From Diprion similis (lineage: Eukaryota; Arthropoda; Insecta; Hymenoptera; Diprionidae), in the NCBI RefSeq assembly GCF_021155765.1, contig NC_060105.1, positions 17,579,001 to 17,643,000 on the forward strand: 64,000 nt of DNA, given 5' to 3'. The stretch's first letter is position 1. The number at the start of each line of letters is the position of its first letter. Positions 37,655 to 48,624 of this stretch are shown piece by piece. The notes beneath the pieces are model-generated. The model ran no database searches and was not told the DNA's origin. It saw only the letters and a list, made by a program, of their open reading frames with translations. The position numbers and the translations under genes were made by a program.

Positions 37655-40148
37655 ATACTTACTTCGGATATTAAAAACGCCTTCCTTAAAAAGGAATATC
37701 TAGTAGGAGTTTTCATTGATATAGAGGGAGCATTTGACAACGTTATCCCTAGCATCCTTATCCAAGATCTATCCAATCTAGGTATCACCGACTAGGTCGT
37801 AGACTTCATAAAGCATGTTGTCTGGCAAAGAATTCTCCATGGAAGGATGCAGGGCGCCAGTCTGGGGGTCAGGAGGACCAGCCTTGGGCTTCCCCAAGGT
37901 TCAGTCCTAAGTCCTCTACTTTTTAACATCTATCTAAGGCTCCTTCTTCAAAATATTGGCTCCCACACTAAGGTTTTAACTTACGCAGATGATGTAGTCA
38001 TTTACTCGGCTAACCCAAGCCTCCAAAAGGCTCTAGACGAAGTTTCGAACTCCCTTCGGTCAATCAGTTCATGGCTCCTTTACAGAGGCCTATCGGTCAG
38101 CTCGTGTAAAACTCAACTATGCGTTATCTCCAGGAGATTCCTTGGGAATAATCCACCTCACATCCAGTTCAACGACAGCCGAATTGATAACTCGCCATCT
38201 GTCAGATTCCTGGGAGTTTACCTCGACCAGAAACTCCTATGGAAACAACATATTGAATTTAATAGGAATAAGGCTATACAGGCGATTTCAGTTCTAAGAG
38301 TAATCTGTTCCTTCACATGCGGAAGTCATCCGTTAACTATGCTTATAATTTATAAAGGATATGGAAGGGCCTTCATTGACTGGGGGTCTGAATTTTATGG
38401 GGCGACCTCTAAAACACACCTCTCCAGACTAGATTCTGTCCAGACAATGGCGCTCAAAGTGTGCTTGGGCTGTCTCAGAACCACACCAAATAACGTTACA
38501 CTCCATCTCAGCGGTATTCCTCCTCTTGAATTCAGAAGAATGAAACTTACAAAAAATTTTATATTTAGGATCTGCTCCCTTGCGGGGAACATGATAATCC
38601 CCAAACTACAACTCATGGAGATTTTGATAGACAGGCATAGGCAGGGCCAAGTCTCCTCAGGTTCCTACATCTACAGGGTATGGTCCTCGACGCGCAATTC
38701 TGCGTCATGGATTAAAGCCTCCAAGATCCCCCCTTGTCTTGATATGGAATACCAAACTATATTTACTAATATTAGTATAAATACAACTATAGGTCAAACT
38801 GTTAAGCGGGACCCTAACCCCAGGTTAAACGCACTCTGCGAGGCGGATTTCCCGGGCTATACCCATATCTGTACAGATGGATCCAAAATCTTGGACCCCC
38901 CCCCAAGGTTTCAGCGGCGGTTGTCCTTCCAAACGAGGAGCAGACGTTCCTCTTCAGGCTCAACGACTGCTCCTCAATCTTTTCAGCGGAGGCGTTAGGG
39001 ATATACAAAGCTGTAACCCTCATCAAAGAAAAGAATCTGGATAAAGCCTTGATCCTCTCAGACTTTCTTAGTGTAATCTCGGCCCTCACTTCCCAGTTTA
39101 CTAAAAATAGAATCAACCCTATCTTACCTGTGATAAAACAATCGCTGCTTGATATCACCAGGCTCGGTGTGCTTTGCACTCTAGTGTGGATCCCATCACA
39201 CCTGGATATTCATGGCAATGACCTGGCGGATCTTGCTGCTCGCTCGGTAGGTGACCTGCCGGCAGAGTTTAATAATAAAATTTTTTGGGCAGATATAAAA
39301 CATATTGCAAAAATTTCCACGGCATCTGCATGCGAGGTTAGTATCCTCGAAGCAGGCCTCCACAAGGGGGTAACATACTGCTCGCTATCGGGTAGTTTTT
39401 CATACCAACCTTGGTTCAAAGGTCTAGCCTTGAGCAGGAAAAAAATTGCTTTGATTAACCGAATCAAGTCAAACCACACCAAATCCAATGAGCGCCTCGC
39501 CAGAATGGCCCTGGTTGCTCCCCAGGAGTGTACGTGCGGTCACCCTGTCATTTCACCAGATCATCTAGTTTGGGAGTGCCCCTATTTTAGTGTCCCCAGG
39601 GTCAAGCTGAAAGACTTCTTTAATAAAAATAATATCATTCCAGGCACTAACTTACAAGAAATATTCCTGAAATATCCTCTACACGTTACCTTGGTCATGT
39701 CCGATTTCATTATTAATAACAATATCGAATTGTAAACCTTCTACCATGCTAAGAATCACTTGAAACCCAAGATCCGTCGTATTTGCATCATGCCTACCAT
39801 CTACACTCCACAAAACCCAATTTGACTACGTTACCTAAAGCTAACACATATTGTACGACTGTTTCAGTATTTTTCTTGTTTAATTTTTTTGTGCTGTGAC
39901 GTCGTACCCTTCCTACCTCAAGCCATTCACGGAGTCTTCTAAGCGCAAGGCTGCAACTACATACATAACCTCCAAGAAACAGTTCAGCACGATTCTCTTC
40001 GACCACATAGCATCTGATCCAGGAAGTACTTACTTCCTGATCTGATCACAGCAGTATTTGAAATTCCTTTCATAAAGAAGGAGTAGGACAAGAGTACATT
40101 GGCACGTCCTCCCTTGGGGGAATAGCCATTAAGGAAGAAGAAGAAGAA

Positions 40149-40411
40149 GACCGTCCCCCCGACCGGAGAACGTCGAGACCACATGCCCGACGCCCGGCTT
40201 GTCCCCCGATGTGCATGTATGGTCCACCAACCATCTCCCTGACGGGAGGGGTCGAGATCGCATGCACGACGCCTGGCTCGGCCCTTCGGTATGCGTGTAT
40301 GGTCCTCCGGCCGTCTCTTCCACAGAAAGATGCCGAGACCACGCCACCCGACGCCTGGCTTATCCCTCGGTGCGCATGTATGGCCCCCCCGACCGTTTCC
40401 CTGACAGGGAG
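40149..40411. repeat. Minisatellite, three ~85-bp units right of retrotransposon 1
   Basis: Three GC-rich units share GACGCCTGGCT, TCGGTGCGCATGTATGGTCC-like and ACCGTCTCCCTGAC-like blocks with 10-25% differences by eye. A fourth unit lies at 32,317-32,387 on the other side of the retrotransposon. Long overlapping frames in this block on both strands arise from the repeat and are not genes. Confidence 0.8.
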
Positions 40412-40654
40412 CTCCATAAGTAATAGCAATCGTTATGACATAATTGCCATAGCGACGGGTCGCTAAACTGTGGATTGGCGACATGAGGTATAACAACAAA
40501 TACTAATAATCAAGAGTCTAAAAACCGTATTACAAGATGCTCATATTACGGAAAACCATAATATTATTACTTTATCATTACAATTGACTAACCCCATTAT
40601 ATCCAATCACTATTTGACATTTAGTTGCAAATACGGAGCTTAAAGCCACATTAT

Positions 40655-40753
40655 AGGCAACCCACACTACACTCTCTTGTGTTGCCGAGTTTGTGGGTAG
40701 CTCTGCCTCTGCCCTAAAGAGTTTGAAGCTACCACTTAGTTTTGGACCGCATT
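40655..40753. mobile_element. Partial MITE, GTGCGTTCCGAAATTA family, copy C
   Basis: The stretch with GGGTAGCTCTGCCTCT, then AAAGAGTTT, and ending TTTTGGACCGCAT, matches the right half of copy B (GCGTAGCTCTGCCTCT, AGAGAGTTT, ATTTCGGCACGCAC). The left terminus is decayed or missing. Confidence 0.55.
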
Positions 40754-40919
40754 CATTATGTAGAGTCAAAATCGCATTCTGCAATAAACTCTAAAAACTT
40801 AGGAATGCGTAACCACCAAAAACGTGAATACAAATTATCCAGCATAAACTACAAAATCCTTTCCGAAACGTCGTATTGCAGGCATGGACATATGAGAATA
40901 TACTGCGTGACCGGGCTGA

Positions 40920-41108
40920 GAATGCAATAGCGCAATAGAAAGAGAAAGTTGCATATGGAACCACTATGGACGTTGATACGGAATCTCTCTGTCTTCGTCT
41001 AGCCGCGCATGTGCGGAGCCTGCGTATTACTGCGAGGCGAAGAACGCAACAGACAAGGATAGAGGAGGCCCATATCCAGCTTTCTCTTTCTATTGCGCTA
41101 TCGCATTC
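40920..41108. mobile_element. MITE with 29-bp near-perfect terminal inverted repeats
   Basis: The left end GAATGCAATAGCGCAATAGA (40,920 onward, continuing AAGAGAAAG) is repeated inverted at 41,080-41,108 with a single mismatch over 29 bp. The 189-bp element has no coding capacity. It lies 86 bases before the start of retrotransposon 2. Confidence 0.85.
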
Positions 41109-41454
41109 ACGAACGAGCCACCTCCGTACTCCCGCGGTCTATTCTGATACCTATTTCTATGATTGCAGAAAACGTGCATAAACGTTGATTGCGGGAGTGC
41201 TTTAAAATGGCTGACCAGGTTTAGTCGAGCTTACCTAGCGTCTCTCGTTTCTTCCAAGTGCAACATTCCTGGTAATAGCTACTTAAATCAACTGCCCAGA
41301 ATACATCGAGCAGCACCCACGGAATCGGCTGTAGTCATTGATTACACCTCAACGGTTCACACCAGCGATCTTTTGGAGGTGCACTAGCTCCTACCCAGAT
41401 TCCTGTATCGTCCCGGTGAAGGTATCTAAATTTGTGGCATGCTTGTTCGCTAAA

Positions 41455-42859
41455 ATGTCTAACGAGAACTTTACAGTCGATATGAAAAGGGCCAGGGAGC
41501 CCGGTGATGAGAGCCCAGAGCTCTCGGACTCCCCTTCCAATAAAAAAGGCTCCAGCTCCAATCCTCCTTGGACCCCGTCCATCCATGTGAGTCAGAACAG
41601 ATATAGGCAGGGTGATCGTGCTCATCTTCTGGTTCAAGTATACGACAAACAAGGCGGTAATGCAGGTCAAATGCACGCGATGAGTTTCGCTAAATTACTC
41701 AAAAGTAATGGCTTGCTAAAAGGGATTTCTAGCATTAAAGCGTCAGGTGTCAACGGGTACAATCTTTTTTTTGAGAACGTCGAAGACGCCAATTTTTTTT
41801 GTAGACCAGGGCATTAATTTATGCAATCCGTCCCTGGGTGCCTTCATCCCGGACGGTTGCATATACAAAACTGGCCTTGTCAGGGGGGTGGATCCTTCAC
41901 TTACGACAGATGAAATACGGGACAACCTTGTTGTTTTGGGACACTCGGTTTCAGTTGTGGAACACATCGAGAGAATCCCGTGGGTTCTTAGAGATCCCGA
42001 CGGTGGCTCCCGTAAAAAGAACTCGTCTCATATAATAATATTTTTTAGAGGCCCCGATCTCCCGGAGAAAGTGGCCATCTATCTCAGTACCAGGGATGTA
42101 TCTCCCTACCTCCCCTCGGTCAAATAATGCAGGAAATGTCTCAGATTCGGTCACATCGAAGCCCAGTGTAGAGGGAAAATCAGGTGTAACTTTTGCGGAC
42201 GTACGCACAATTATAGATTTTGCGACCTCGCGGACAACAGTCCAAATCTCCTCTGTGCCAACTGCGAAGGGGGTCATATGGCCTCTGACAGGTGCTGTCC
42301 ATCGTACATCAAGGAAAAGGAATCGATCCGCAAAAAATTTTCAAACTCTCAGGCGCCAACAGCTCCCCTATCACAGGCTCCCTCTCGACCCCAAGCCTCG
42401 ACGGGTCTTGAATTTCCTCCGCTTCCTTCCACCTCGTCTACAAAGCTTAGAGCTCCTTCCTTTACCTTTCCAACGAAAGGGAACGTACAGGCGGGATCTC
42501 CTTATCCTCAGCCACTCCCTACCTCAGCGCTTACTTTGGGTCATTCTACACCTGTTAGCAAGTCTGTCTCGTCCTGCAGCATATTTTCCAACACACTCAC
42601 TCCGGAACATAAACTTGGAGAACAGGATTATCCTATGGAACAGGAATATTTCCTGAACTTCCCCCCCCCCCCCTCTCCTTCTACCTCAGAGGTGGAACTG
42701 CGGATGAAAGACTGGGTTAGATCGGAAATAATGAGCTCCTTATCCCACTTTACAGATTTTATCTGTAAAAGAATAGCTGAAGAGTTTCCCGACTCGGATC
42801 GCATCATTGCAAATATTAAGGCTTCGGAGGGGCTTTTCAGGCGGCAACGCCAGGACTAA
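41455..42859 (+). pseudogene. Retrotransposon 2 ORF1, broken
   Basis: ATG is at 41,455 (protein start MSNENFTVDMKRAREP, like element 1) and the TAA at 42,857-42,859. The frame is shifted at a run of eight T (41,793-41,800), and an in-frame TAA stands at 42,125-42,127, at a site where element 1 has ATG. After that stop the zinc-knuckle region follows (CRKCLRFGHIEAQC, CNFCGRTHNYRFC, CANCEGGHMASDRCC). The C-terminal part (from 42,278) is Pro/Ser-rich, with a C10 run near 42,662. It does the same RNA-binding job as ORF1 of element 1. Confidence 0.85.
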
Positions 42860-42860
42860 C

Positions 42861-45853
42861 ATGGCTGATCTTATTAAGCTCCTCCAATGGAACTGTCACA
42901 GCGCCCTCAGCAAAATCAATGAATTTCAGACCTTTTTAAAGTATTATGACGTTATCTGTTTAACCGAAACATGGCTCAAAGACGCTCAACTGCTTAAACT
43001 TAAGGGTTTTAATATGGTGAGGAGGGACAGGCCGCCACCCACCCCCGAGTGAGGGGTGGCCTTCCTCATTTCGGAAAATATCTTTTACCAGTGACTGGAC
43101 TGTATCCCCCTTCCTCCCACACTGGAGTGAGACATGGTCCAAATCAAACTTTTTAATGCCTACCTTCACATCCTAAATGTTTATAGACCCCCCAACAAAC
43201 CAGTATCTCGTGACCAGTGGAGGGACTTCTTCCGGGTCCTTTCACAATACAAAAATTTAGTCGTTTGTGGGGACTTCAACGCCCATCATTCCTCATGGAG
43301 CAGTCAACTCCTCAACCGGGATGGCAAGTTTCTTCTCAACGCATTCTCAGACAGCGACCTAATTTTAATTAACGATGGTTCTCCTACCTGTATTCACGTA
43401 GGGGGTAGTAAGAGGAGCGTACCGGACCTGACGTTTGTTTCAGCTCCGCTTTTTGCCGGTACCTCCTGACAGGTTATGGAAGATCCTCTGGGCAGCGATC
43501 ATTTACCTATCCAGATCTGGATAGGGAATGTATCCTATTGTAAATTCCAAGGAATGAAAAAACTAGGTCTCAACAAAGTGGATTGATCCGTCTTTAGCAA
43601 ATCACTGTCTTCAAAACTCAAACTTACCCCTAAGGACGATCACAATATTGACCTTACCTACGATCAATTCATCAATTCCATCTACGAATCTGTTGAGGCC
43701 AACCCGTGTGTATTCAGAGAATAATACGATGCTGGAAAGGTATAGGATTAATGAGAAAATTTATAAGACGACACAGCACAAGAGATTATTATGTTTACCA
43801 CACGTTTCTTTATTCTTCATAAAAAAAACTCTTTCTCTCTATATCTATCTATATCTATGTATCTCAGAGCGAGTGTATATCAGCGCAAGTGTTCTCACAC
43901 GACTAACTCCCCGGCGCATGCACGCAGCATGGCCGCCTCACGGCTTCGTTGCCTCGATCGGCTATCTCCGCGCTTTGATGCGCGCGCATCAAACACGATG
44001 ACAAACCTCAACAGAATCTCTCCGGCCTTCCGGGGGTCTGGACCCACATGATTCCCCCACGCAAAAGGGGTCACCTCCCGCTGCCCCGTGGTGGACGCTT
44101 GAGTGCTCCGCCAGGGTGGCCACTAGGAGGAAGGCTGCCAAACGCTTCAGATGTAACCCCTCCGAAGGAAATATCGATTCCTGTTGCAAGATAGATAAAG
44201 AGGTCAAAAATTACCTCAGGGAGATCAAGAGGAAGAGCTTTAGGGATTTCTGCACCTTGATCGGTCCCCAGACCAGTTTGGCCAAGGTCTGGAGCTCGAT
44301 CAAGGCTTTTAAAAATAGATATAACCTGTCAAAATCGACTCCCGTATACTCCCCTGACGATCCTAATATAATTGCTGCCTTTCGGAAGGTCTCGGTGGCA
44401 CTCGCAGCCGAAAACCTTATAACCCCCGCCTTGGGTATCTCTGACCACATCTTAGACTCCGACATTACGCCAGGCGAATTAACCTGGTCTCTTGCATCCG
44501 TGAAAACTAGATCTTCCCGAGGTCTAGACCTCATCACAAATGGCATTCTCAAGTTCCTTCCTTCTGAAGGAATAAGTTGGCTCCTTCACATTTTTAATCA
44601 AGTCCTCGCTTCAGGGAAATTTCCGCAGCAGTGGTCACACTACATGGTATGCTTTGTTCCCAAACCGGGGGCTAAGGGGTACAGACCTATTTCTCTATCG
44701 TCCACTATCTTGAAGACCTTGGAAAGGATAGTCAACTTTAGACTCCAGTGGTGGTTCGAAAACAGATACACTCTCCCTAAATGTTTCTTCGGCTTCAGGA
44801 AAGGCAGGTCGGTATACGACAACATAGCGGTACTCACTACTGACATTACTAACAGCTTCTTAAAGAAAGAACACCTGGTTGCAGTTTTCGTAGATATGGA
44901 ATGAGCCTTTGATAACATCATCCCAAAGATTCTTATTCAGGACCTATCGGATTTGGGGGTTTCATACAGAATCGTAAGATTCATAGGTCATGTGATTGGG
45001 CATAGGGTTCTACACAGAAGGATACATGGATCGGACCTCGGTGTCAGGACTACCCATCTTGGCCTACCCCAGGCTTCCGCTCTCAGTCCCATTCTTTTCA
45101 ATATTTACATGAAAAACATTCTTAACCATACGGGTGCGCTAACTAGGATGGTCACCTACGCTGACGATGTTGTCATCTATTCATCTCATAGCGAATTACA
45201 ATCCGCTCTCGCGGAGGTCACACGTTCCCTGAAGGCTATGAACCTGCGGCTTCTCTCCAGAGGCCTAACTGTGAGCTGGGCAAAGTCCCAGCTTTGTGTG
45301 TTCTCAAGGAGAAAGATCGGCAACCTCCCAATTCACATCTTGTTCAATGGGACCCGTATTATCAATCAGCCGTCAGTTAGATATCTAGGTGTTTATATTG
45401 ATAGGAAACTCCTTTGGAAGCCTTATATGGAATTTAATAGGGCCAAAGCCATCCAAGCTCTGTCCGTTCTCAAATCTATCTCCAGTCTCTCCTGGGGCAG
45501 TCACCCATCAACAATGCTTTTGATTTATAAAGGATTTACCAAAGCTATCCTTGAATGGGGAGCCTTATTCTTTGGCTCAGCCTCTACAACCCATTTCTCC
45601 AGATTAGACTCTGTCCAGGCCCAGACAGTAAAAATCTGTTTAGGTTGCCTGAGGACAACTCCCAACAACGGGCCTTACATATAGGCGGTATCCCTCCTTT
45701 AGGAGCCAGAAGACAGGAATTAGTCAAGAACTTCGTCTTTAGAACGTGCTTCTTGCTAGGGAACAATATTATTCCGAAACTTCAGTATATGGAACTGTCA
45801 ATTCAAAGACAAAGAAGGATCCCCATTTTTGCAAGTACATTAACGGATACTGG
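42861..45853 (+). pseudogene. Retrotransposon 2 ORF2 (endonuclease and RT), broken and truncated
   Basis: ATG is at 42,861. The endonuclease start is readable (LLQWNCHSALSKINEFQ; ICLTETWLKDAQ; HILNVYRPPNKP; CGDFNAHHSSWSS), with stops near 43,050, 43,095 and 43,128, and another at about 43,470. A 299-bp insertion follows at 43,705-44,003. The RT region is largely open from 44,116 (GYRPISLSSTILKTLERI; FGFRKGRSVYDN; VFVDME then a stop near 44,903; GLPQASALSPILFNIYM; VTYADDVVIYS near 45,155). In the box that is PQG in most RTs it reads PQA, a change likely to harm activity. A frameshift near 45,670 precedes the loss of homology at about 45,850. Confidence 0.85.
43705..44003. mobile_element. 299-bp insertion of unknown type in retrotransposon 2
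   Basis: Compared with element 1, about 300 bases interrupt the linker between endonuclease and RT. AACC is present directly before (43,701-43,704) and after (44,004-44,007), consistent with a 4-bp target duplication. The insert has a (CTAT)-rich patch near 43,840 and a GC-rich right half with GCGCGCGCATC. Its ends do not form a clear TG…CA or inverted-repeat terminus, so the class is unknown. Confidence 0.5.
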
Positions 45854-46562
45854 TGTAAGATTTTCTTGTTTATTAATTCTTTATTGAAGAATATACGGGA
45901 CTGGTATCTAAAAAGCCTAGAGGAGATTGATGTCAGAGGCCGATAGAGAAGATAGGTTGCCAAAAACCCTGGAGATTATTCGATATCGTGGCAGTAATTT
46001 TATTAGCTGGTAATCACAATCAACATGAATTATAACAGAAAACAGGCTCGTACCTTACACGCTAACGGTTGTCAACTTAACGTGACGGATTAATAGTAGT
46101 TTAAAGCATTAATATTGTACTTATCGACGATTGTTTTATTGTGGCTGGCTGGAGAAAAAAAAGAGAGAGGTCGCCGTGGTCCATTCGGTGGCAAATTGCG
46201 TCTTCTCGCGCCGGTTCGCCGAGCAGGTTCAAGCTTGAGTCCTTTATTAAATAGCGAACAATTTCGGCCTTTCGAATACAACACCGATGTCTTTGATTAG
46301 TTATTCGTTTGCTATGTCGTAGTTCCTTCCTGGCCAGGGGGATTAGGCCGACTGCCTCTCCATCTCCGACGTCACAATAGCCGAGGTGTTCGCCAATGGT
46401 TCTCTCCCTCTCTCTCTCCATCTTTATCTCTCTTTCTCTTCTTCTAATATTCCTACACTGGTATGCAGCGGGTCAGGTATAGGGCGAATAAAAGCCAGGG
46501 TAACAAGCCTTGATACTTATTAGGTCTAAGACAGGTGTGTATTTATTGTTGGGTTGTCTACA
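45854..46562 (+). mobile_element. Probable LTR with adjoining primer-binding-like site
   Basis: Where element 2 loses homology, a TGTAAG (45,854) begins and a TCTACA ends at 46,562, giving TGTA…TACA ends. Immediately after comes TGGCGACTGAC, like the primer-binding site that follows the left LTR in Ty3/gypsy-type elements. An AATAAA near 46,487 suits LTR polyadenylation. No gag or pol follows, and I found no target duplication, so this is a remnant or my left border is wrong. Small frames here are not genes. Confidence 0.4.
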
Positions 46563-46704
46563 TGGCGACTGACTCTCGACGACTCGACCGCTGATACAAT
46601 TTCGAGGCTCTCAAGTGTCGAGGATGCTCCACCCATTACACATACTATCGAGATGATAGAGTATGATGTATCCACTTTAAGGATGATGGTGATTTTCTTA
46701 CAAC

Positions 46705-46834
46705 AGTGCGTTCCGATATTAGCACCCAGTGTTGTCAATAGTATCTTATCTCTTTTGCGCTGCTATCCTTGTGCGTAGCTCTGCCTCTCTACCAGAGAGT
46801 TTCCACCGCTGCCAGCTAATTTCGGCACGCACCC
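46705..46834. mobile_element. MITE, GTGCGTTCCGAAATTA family, copy B
   Basis: The left end GTGCGTTCCGATATTAGC and right end GCTAATTTCGGCACGCAC are inverted repeats. Internally it matches copy A (12,862) in reverse orientation: TTGTCAATAGTATCTTATCT, GCTCTGCCTCT, AGAGTTT. It lies about 420 bp upstream of the THAP gene start. Confidence 0.8.
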
Positions 46835-47251
46835 GAAGTGGTATTGAATCGGCGCATTTCATGTATCAGTGGGGTGTTTACAACGCAGCCATATCACAAC
46901 GAATAAATATGAACGAAGGCAACGGAAAAAACAATTAGGTCTATCAGTCTAGAATGCCTTTCAACATTTCTGACAGTCGTGATTGGTATTGCGTTGGCCG
47001 TTCAATCAGGCGGTAACTGTCAGCCAATGAAATTCGAACGATTCGACGCACGCGCAAAGGGTACACACTTTCCTTGTGGACACACGGTATATTAGGGTTA
47101 CTCTCTTTCTCCCACTCTGTATTTGATTAGCTGATTGCCTTTCCTACCGAATCAGCTGTTTTCAGCTGTTGTGAGTAGCAGATTGTTTCAAACATAAATT
47201 GCCGGTTTTGTTTGAATATTTGGCAATCATGTGAATAGAAATTTGTTAACA

Positions 47252-48454
47252 ATGCCACATAAATGTTGTGTTCCTAGTTGTAAATTGCAGAGTGATGATC
47301 CAGAAGGATTCCAAGTTAGTTTTCATAAGTTAGTATGACAAACATGTATAGAATGGTGACAGTTTGTGTTTAATTCACACGGCAGAAAAATTAAATTCCG
47401 CTTTAATCCATTCCAGATTACCAAAGGATCCGGATATTCAAAGAAAATGGTTAGAAAGTATAAATAATTCTGAGAATGTAAAATTAGAACCAAAGAAATT
47501 TATGTATGTTTGCGGTTTGCACTTCAAGCGAGAAGCTTTCTATTACAGTGGTTTATGCAAACTGAAGAGAATTAAGAAAAATCATTATCCAACTATATTT
47601 TTTGACACAGTGAAGAATCATGAAAGGTATGTGATTACATACTTTCCATTCATAACAAATTAAATGTAAATGTAAGGCATTTGTTTAGAAATCTACCAAA
47701 CCATCAAGACTGTTATATGGAACAGGAAAATGATATATCTGGCAGCTCAATGGATCAGGATGATAATTTAGAAATCTTATATAATTCATCATGTCATGTA
47801 ACCTCATCTGCATCCAATCCAGTCAGTCCAAATAATGATGACGAGCAACGAAAACCAAAAAATGCCGTAGATGATGAAAGTGGCGATGAATGTCCACAGG
47901 GTATGAATTATATGAAGTAAGTAAAAAATTTCTAGTAACTGTTATGAAGTTTCATACGATGCATAAAAATACTCAAATGATCGAAATGATTTTCAGTTCT
48001 AGTATCAATGAAAATAGGAGTGAACAAACTGAGCCCCTGTCAAAATGTTCAAAATGCACACAATATGAATATGACTCGTTCCTCGTTGGAATGTAAGTAA
48101 GCTGATGTGATAGTCGAGTAGTAGATGTTTGTCGGATCCTGTGTCTTCAGTAACAAAAGAAAGATCTTCAAGAACTAACATGAATTTGTTTGATGTGCAT
48201 CTTAAATAAACACTACTCACCATTTCAGAAATGATGCGACTCTCATCGCAAATACTGTACTGAAGAAGTCAGTAGCCAACATCGACCTCGGCGCAATCAA
48301 TACTTCAAATAATTATCTTCTGCAACAACTGGTGTTAAAAGCTCAATCAGAGATAAGACAATTACGCAAGAAGAATAGGAATCTGAGATTGAAAAATGCT
48401 CGTTATGCTAGGAGTAAAAAAAAATTTCAAGAATTTGCTCAAAAGTATGACTAA
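47252..48454 (+). CDS. THAP-domain DNA-binding protein (five exons)
   Basis: Exons 47,252-47,328, 47,417-47,626, 47,689-47,916, 47,997-48,092 and 48,229-48,454 have GT/AG borders and compatible phases and sum to 837 bases (278 aa). The start MPHKCCVPSC is the typical THAP opening. The C2CH zinc site is C-x4-C (residues 5/6 to 10) with C-x2-H in VCGLHF (about residue 64). The invariant Trp (RKWLESI) and the closing YPTIF (in place of AVPTIF) are present, so the domain fills residues 1-88. An acidic Ser/Asn-rich linker follows, then a basic coiled coil (about 225-278, LLQQLVLKAQSEIRQLRKKN) that should dimerise. THAP proteins act in the nucleus as sequence-specific regulators; the target here is unknown. 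A nearby ATTAAA (48,545) may be the poly(A) signal. The third donor is chosen (47,917) because the earlier GT at 47,901 leads to a stop. Confidence 0.85.
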
Positions 48455-48624
48455 CAAAAAGTGTCACATATTTATTTTGAAATATGTGGATGTTATTGTA
48501 CATATCTACTATGAAATTGTATATTGTTCTATATATTTTTTGTATTAAAAACTCCTTAAGTCAACAGAAATTGAAATCATGTAATTACTTTTCATTTCTA
48601 AAATTAAGATCGAATATTGTATAC

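Larger units (their letters stand above)
34190..39735 (+). pseudogene. Retrotransposon 1 ORF2 (endonuclease / reverse transcriptase / RNase H), broken
   Basis: ORF2 starts at ATG 34,190 and ends at TAA 39,733-39,735. Domains in order are an APE-like endonuclease (LQWNCRS near 34,215; HILNVYRPPNN near 35,360; GDFNSHHALWGS near 35,465; DSDHFPIFIQ near 35,690), a reverse transcriptase (FRPISLYSTILKTMER; FGFRKGKS; FIDIEGAFDN; GLPQGSVLSPLLFNIYL; LTYADDVVIYS near 37,980) and an RNase H (CTDGSK near 38,875; SAEA; WIPSHLDIHGNDLADLAA near 39,185). A C-terminal Cys-His patch (CTCGHPV…DHLVWECP) follows. It is inactivated by the solo LTRs at 34,291 and 36,700, a TAG at 37,793-37,795, and a length change in a nine-C run at 38,896-38,904. 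Outside these breaks the frame is well kept, so the element is not very old. Confidence 0.9.
32388..40148 (+). mobile_element. Non-LTR retrotransposon 1, complete ends, interrupted by two solo LTRs
   Basis: The element is bounded by a 13-bp target duplication GACCGTCCCCCCG (32,375-32,387 and 40,149-40,161). It starts GAGTGCTTCAAGATGGCC, the same terminus as element 2, and ends in a GAA-type repeat tail (40,134-40,148). It holds a ~400-bp 5' UTR, ORF1, ORF2 and a ~410-bp 3' UTR with a stem-loop at about 40,019-40,040 (CAGGAAGTA pairing with TACTTCCTG). Without the LTRs and one copy of each of their duplications it is about 5.9 kb. Endonuclease, RT and RNase H in this order fit the I/R1/LOA group of insect elements; I cannot name the clade with certainty. 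Confidence 0.9.
41195..45853 (+). mobile_element. Non-LTR retrotransposon 2, same family as element 1, 3' truncated
   Basis: The left end GAGTGCTTTAAAATGGC matches the proven 5' terminus of element 1 (GAGTGCTTCAAGATGGCC), so the 5' end is present. ORF1 and ORF2 follow in the same layout, with the same TAACATG junction at 42,857-42,863. The sequence can be followed against element 1 to about 45,845 and then stops in the RT thumb/connection region; RNase H and the 3' tail are absent. Non-LTR elements usually lose their 5' end, so this 3' loss points to a later insertion or deletion. It has several stops and frameshifts and is dead. Confidence 0.85.

Noticed and set aside
40070-40499. Overlapping frames of up to 171 codons on the minus strand
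   Set aside because: They run through the GC-rich minisatellite and the 3' tail of element 1; periodic Gly/Arg/Pro residues reflect the repeat, not a protein.
47901-47906. GTATGA as the third donor of the THAP gene
   Set aside because: Using it brings a stop in the last exon; the GTAAGT at 47,917 keeps the frame to the coiled-coil end.
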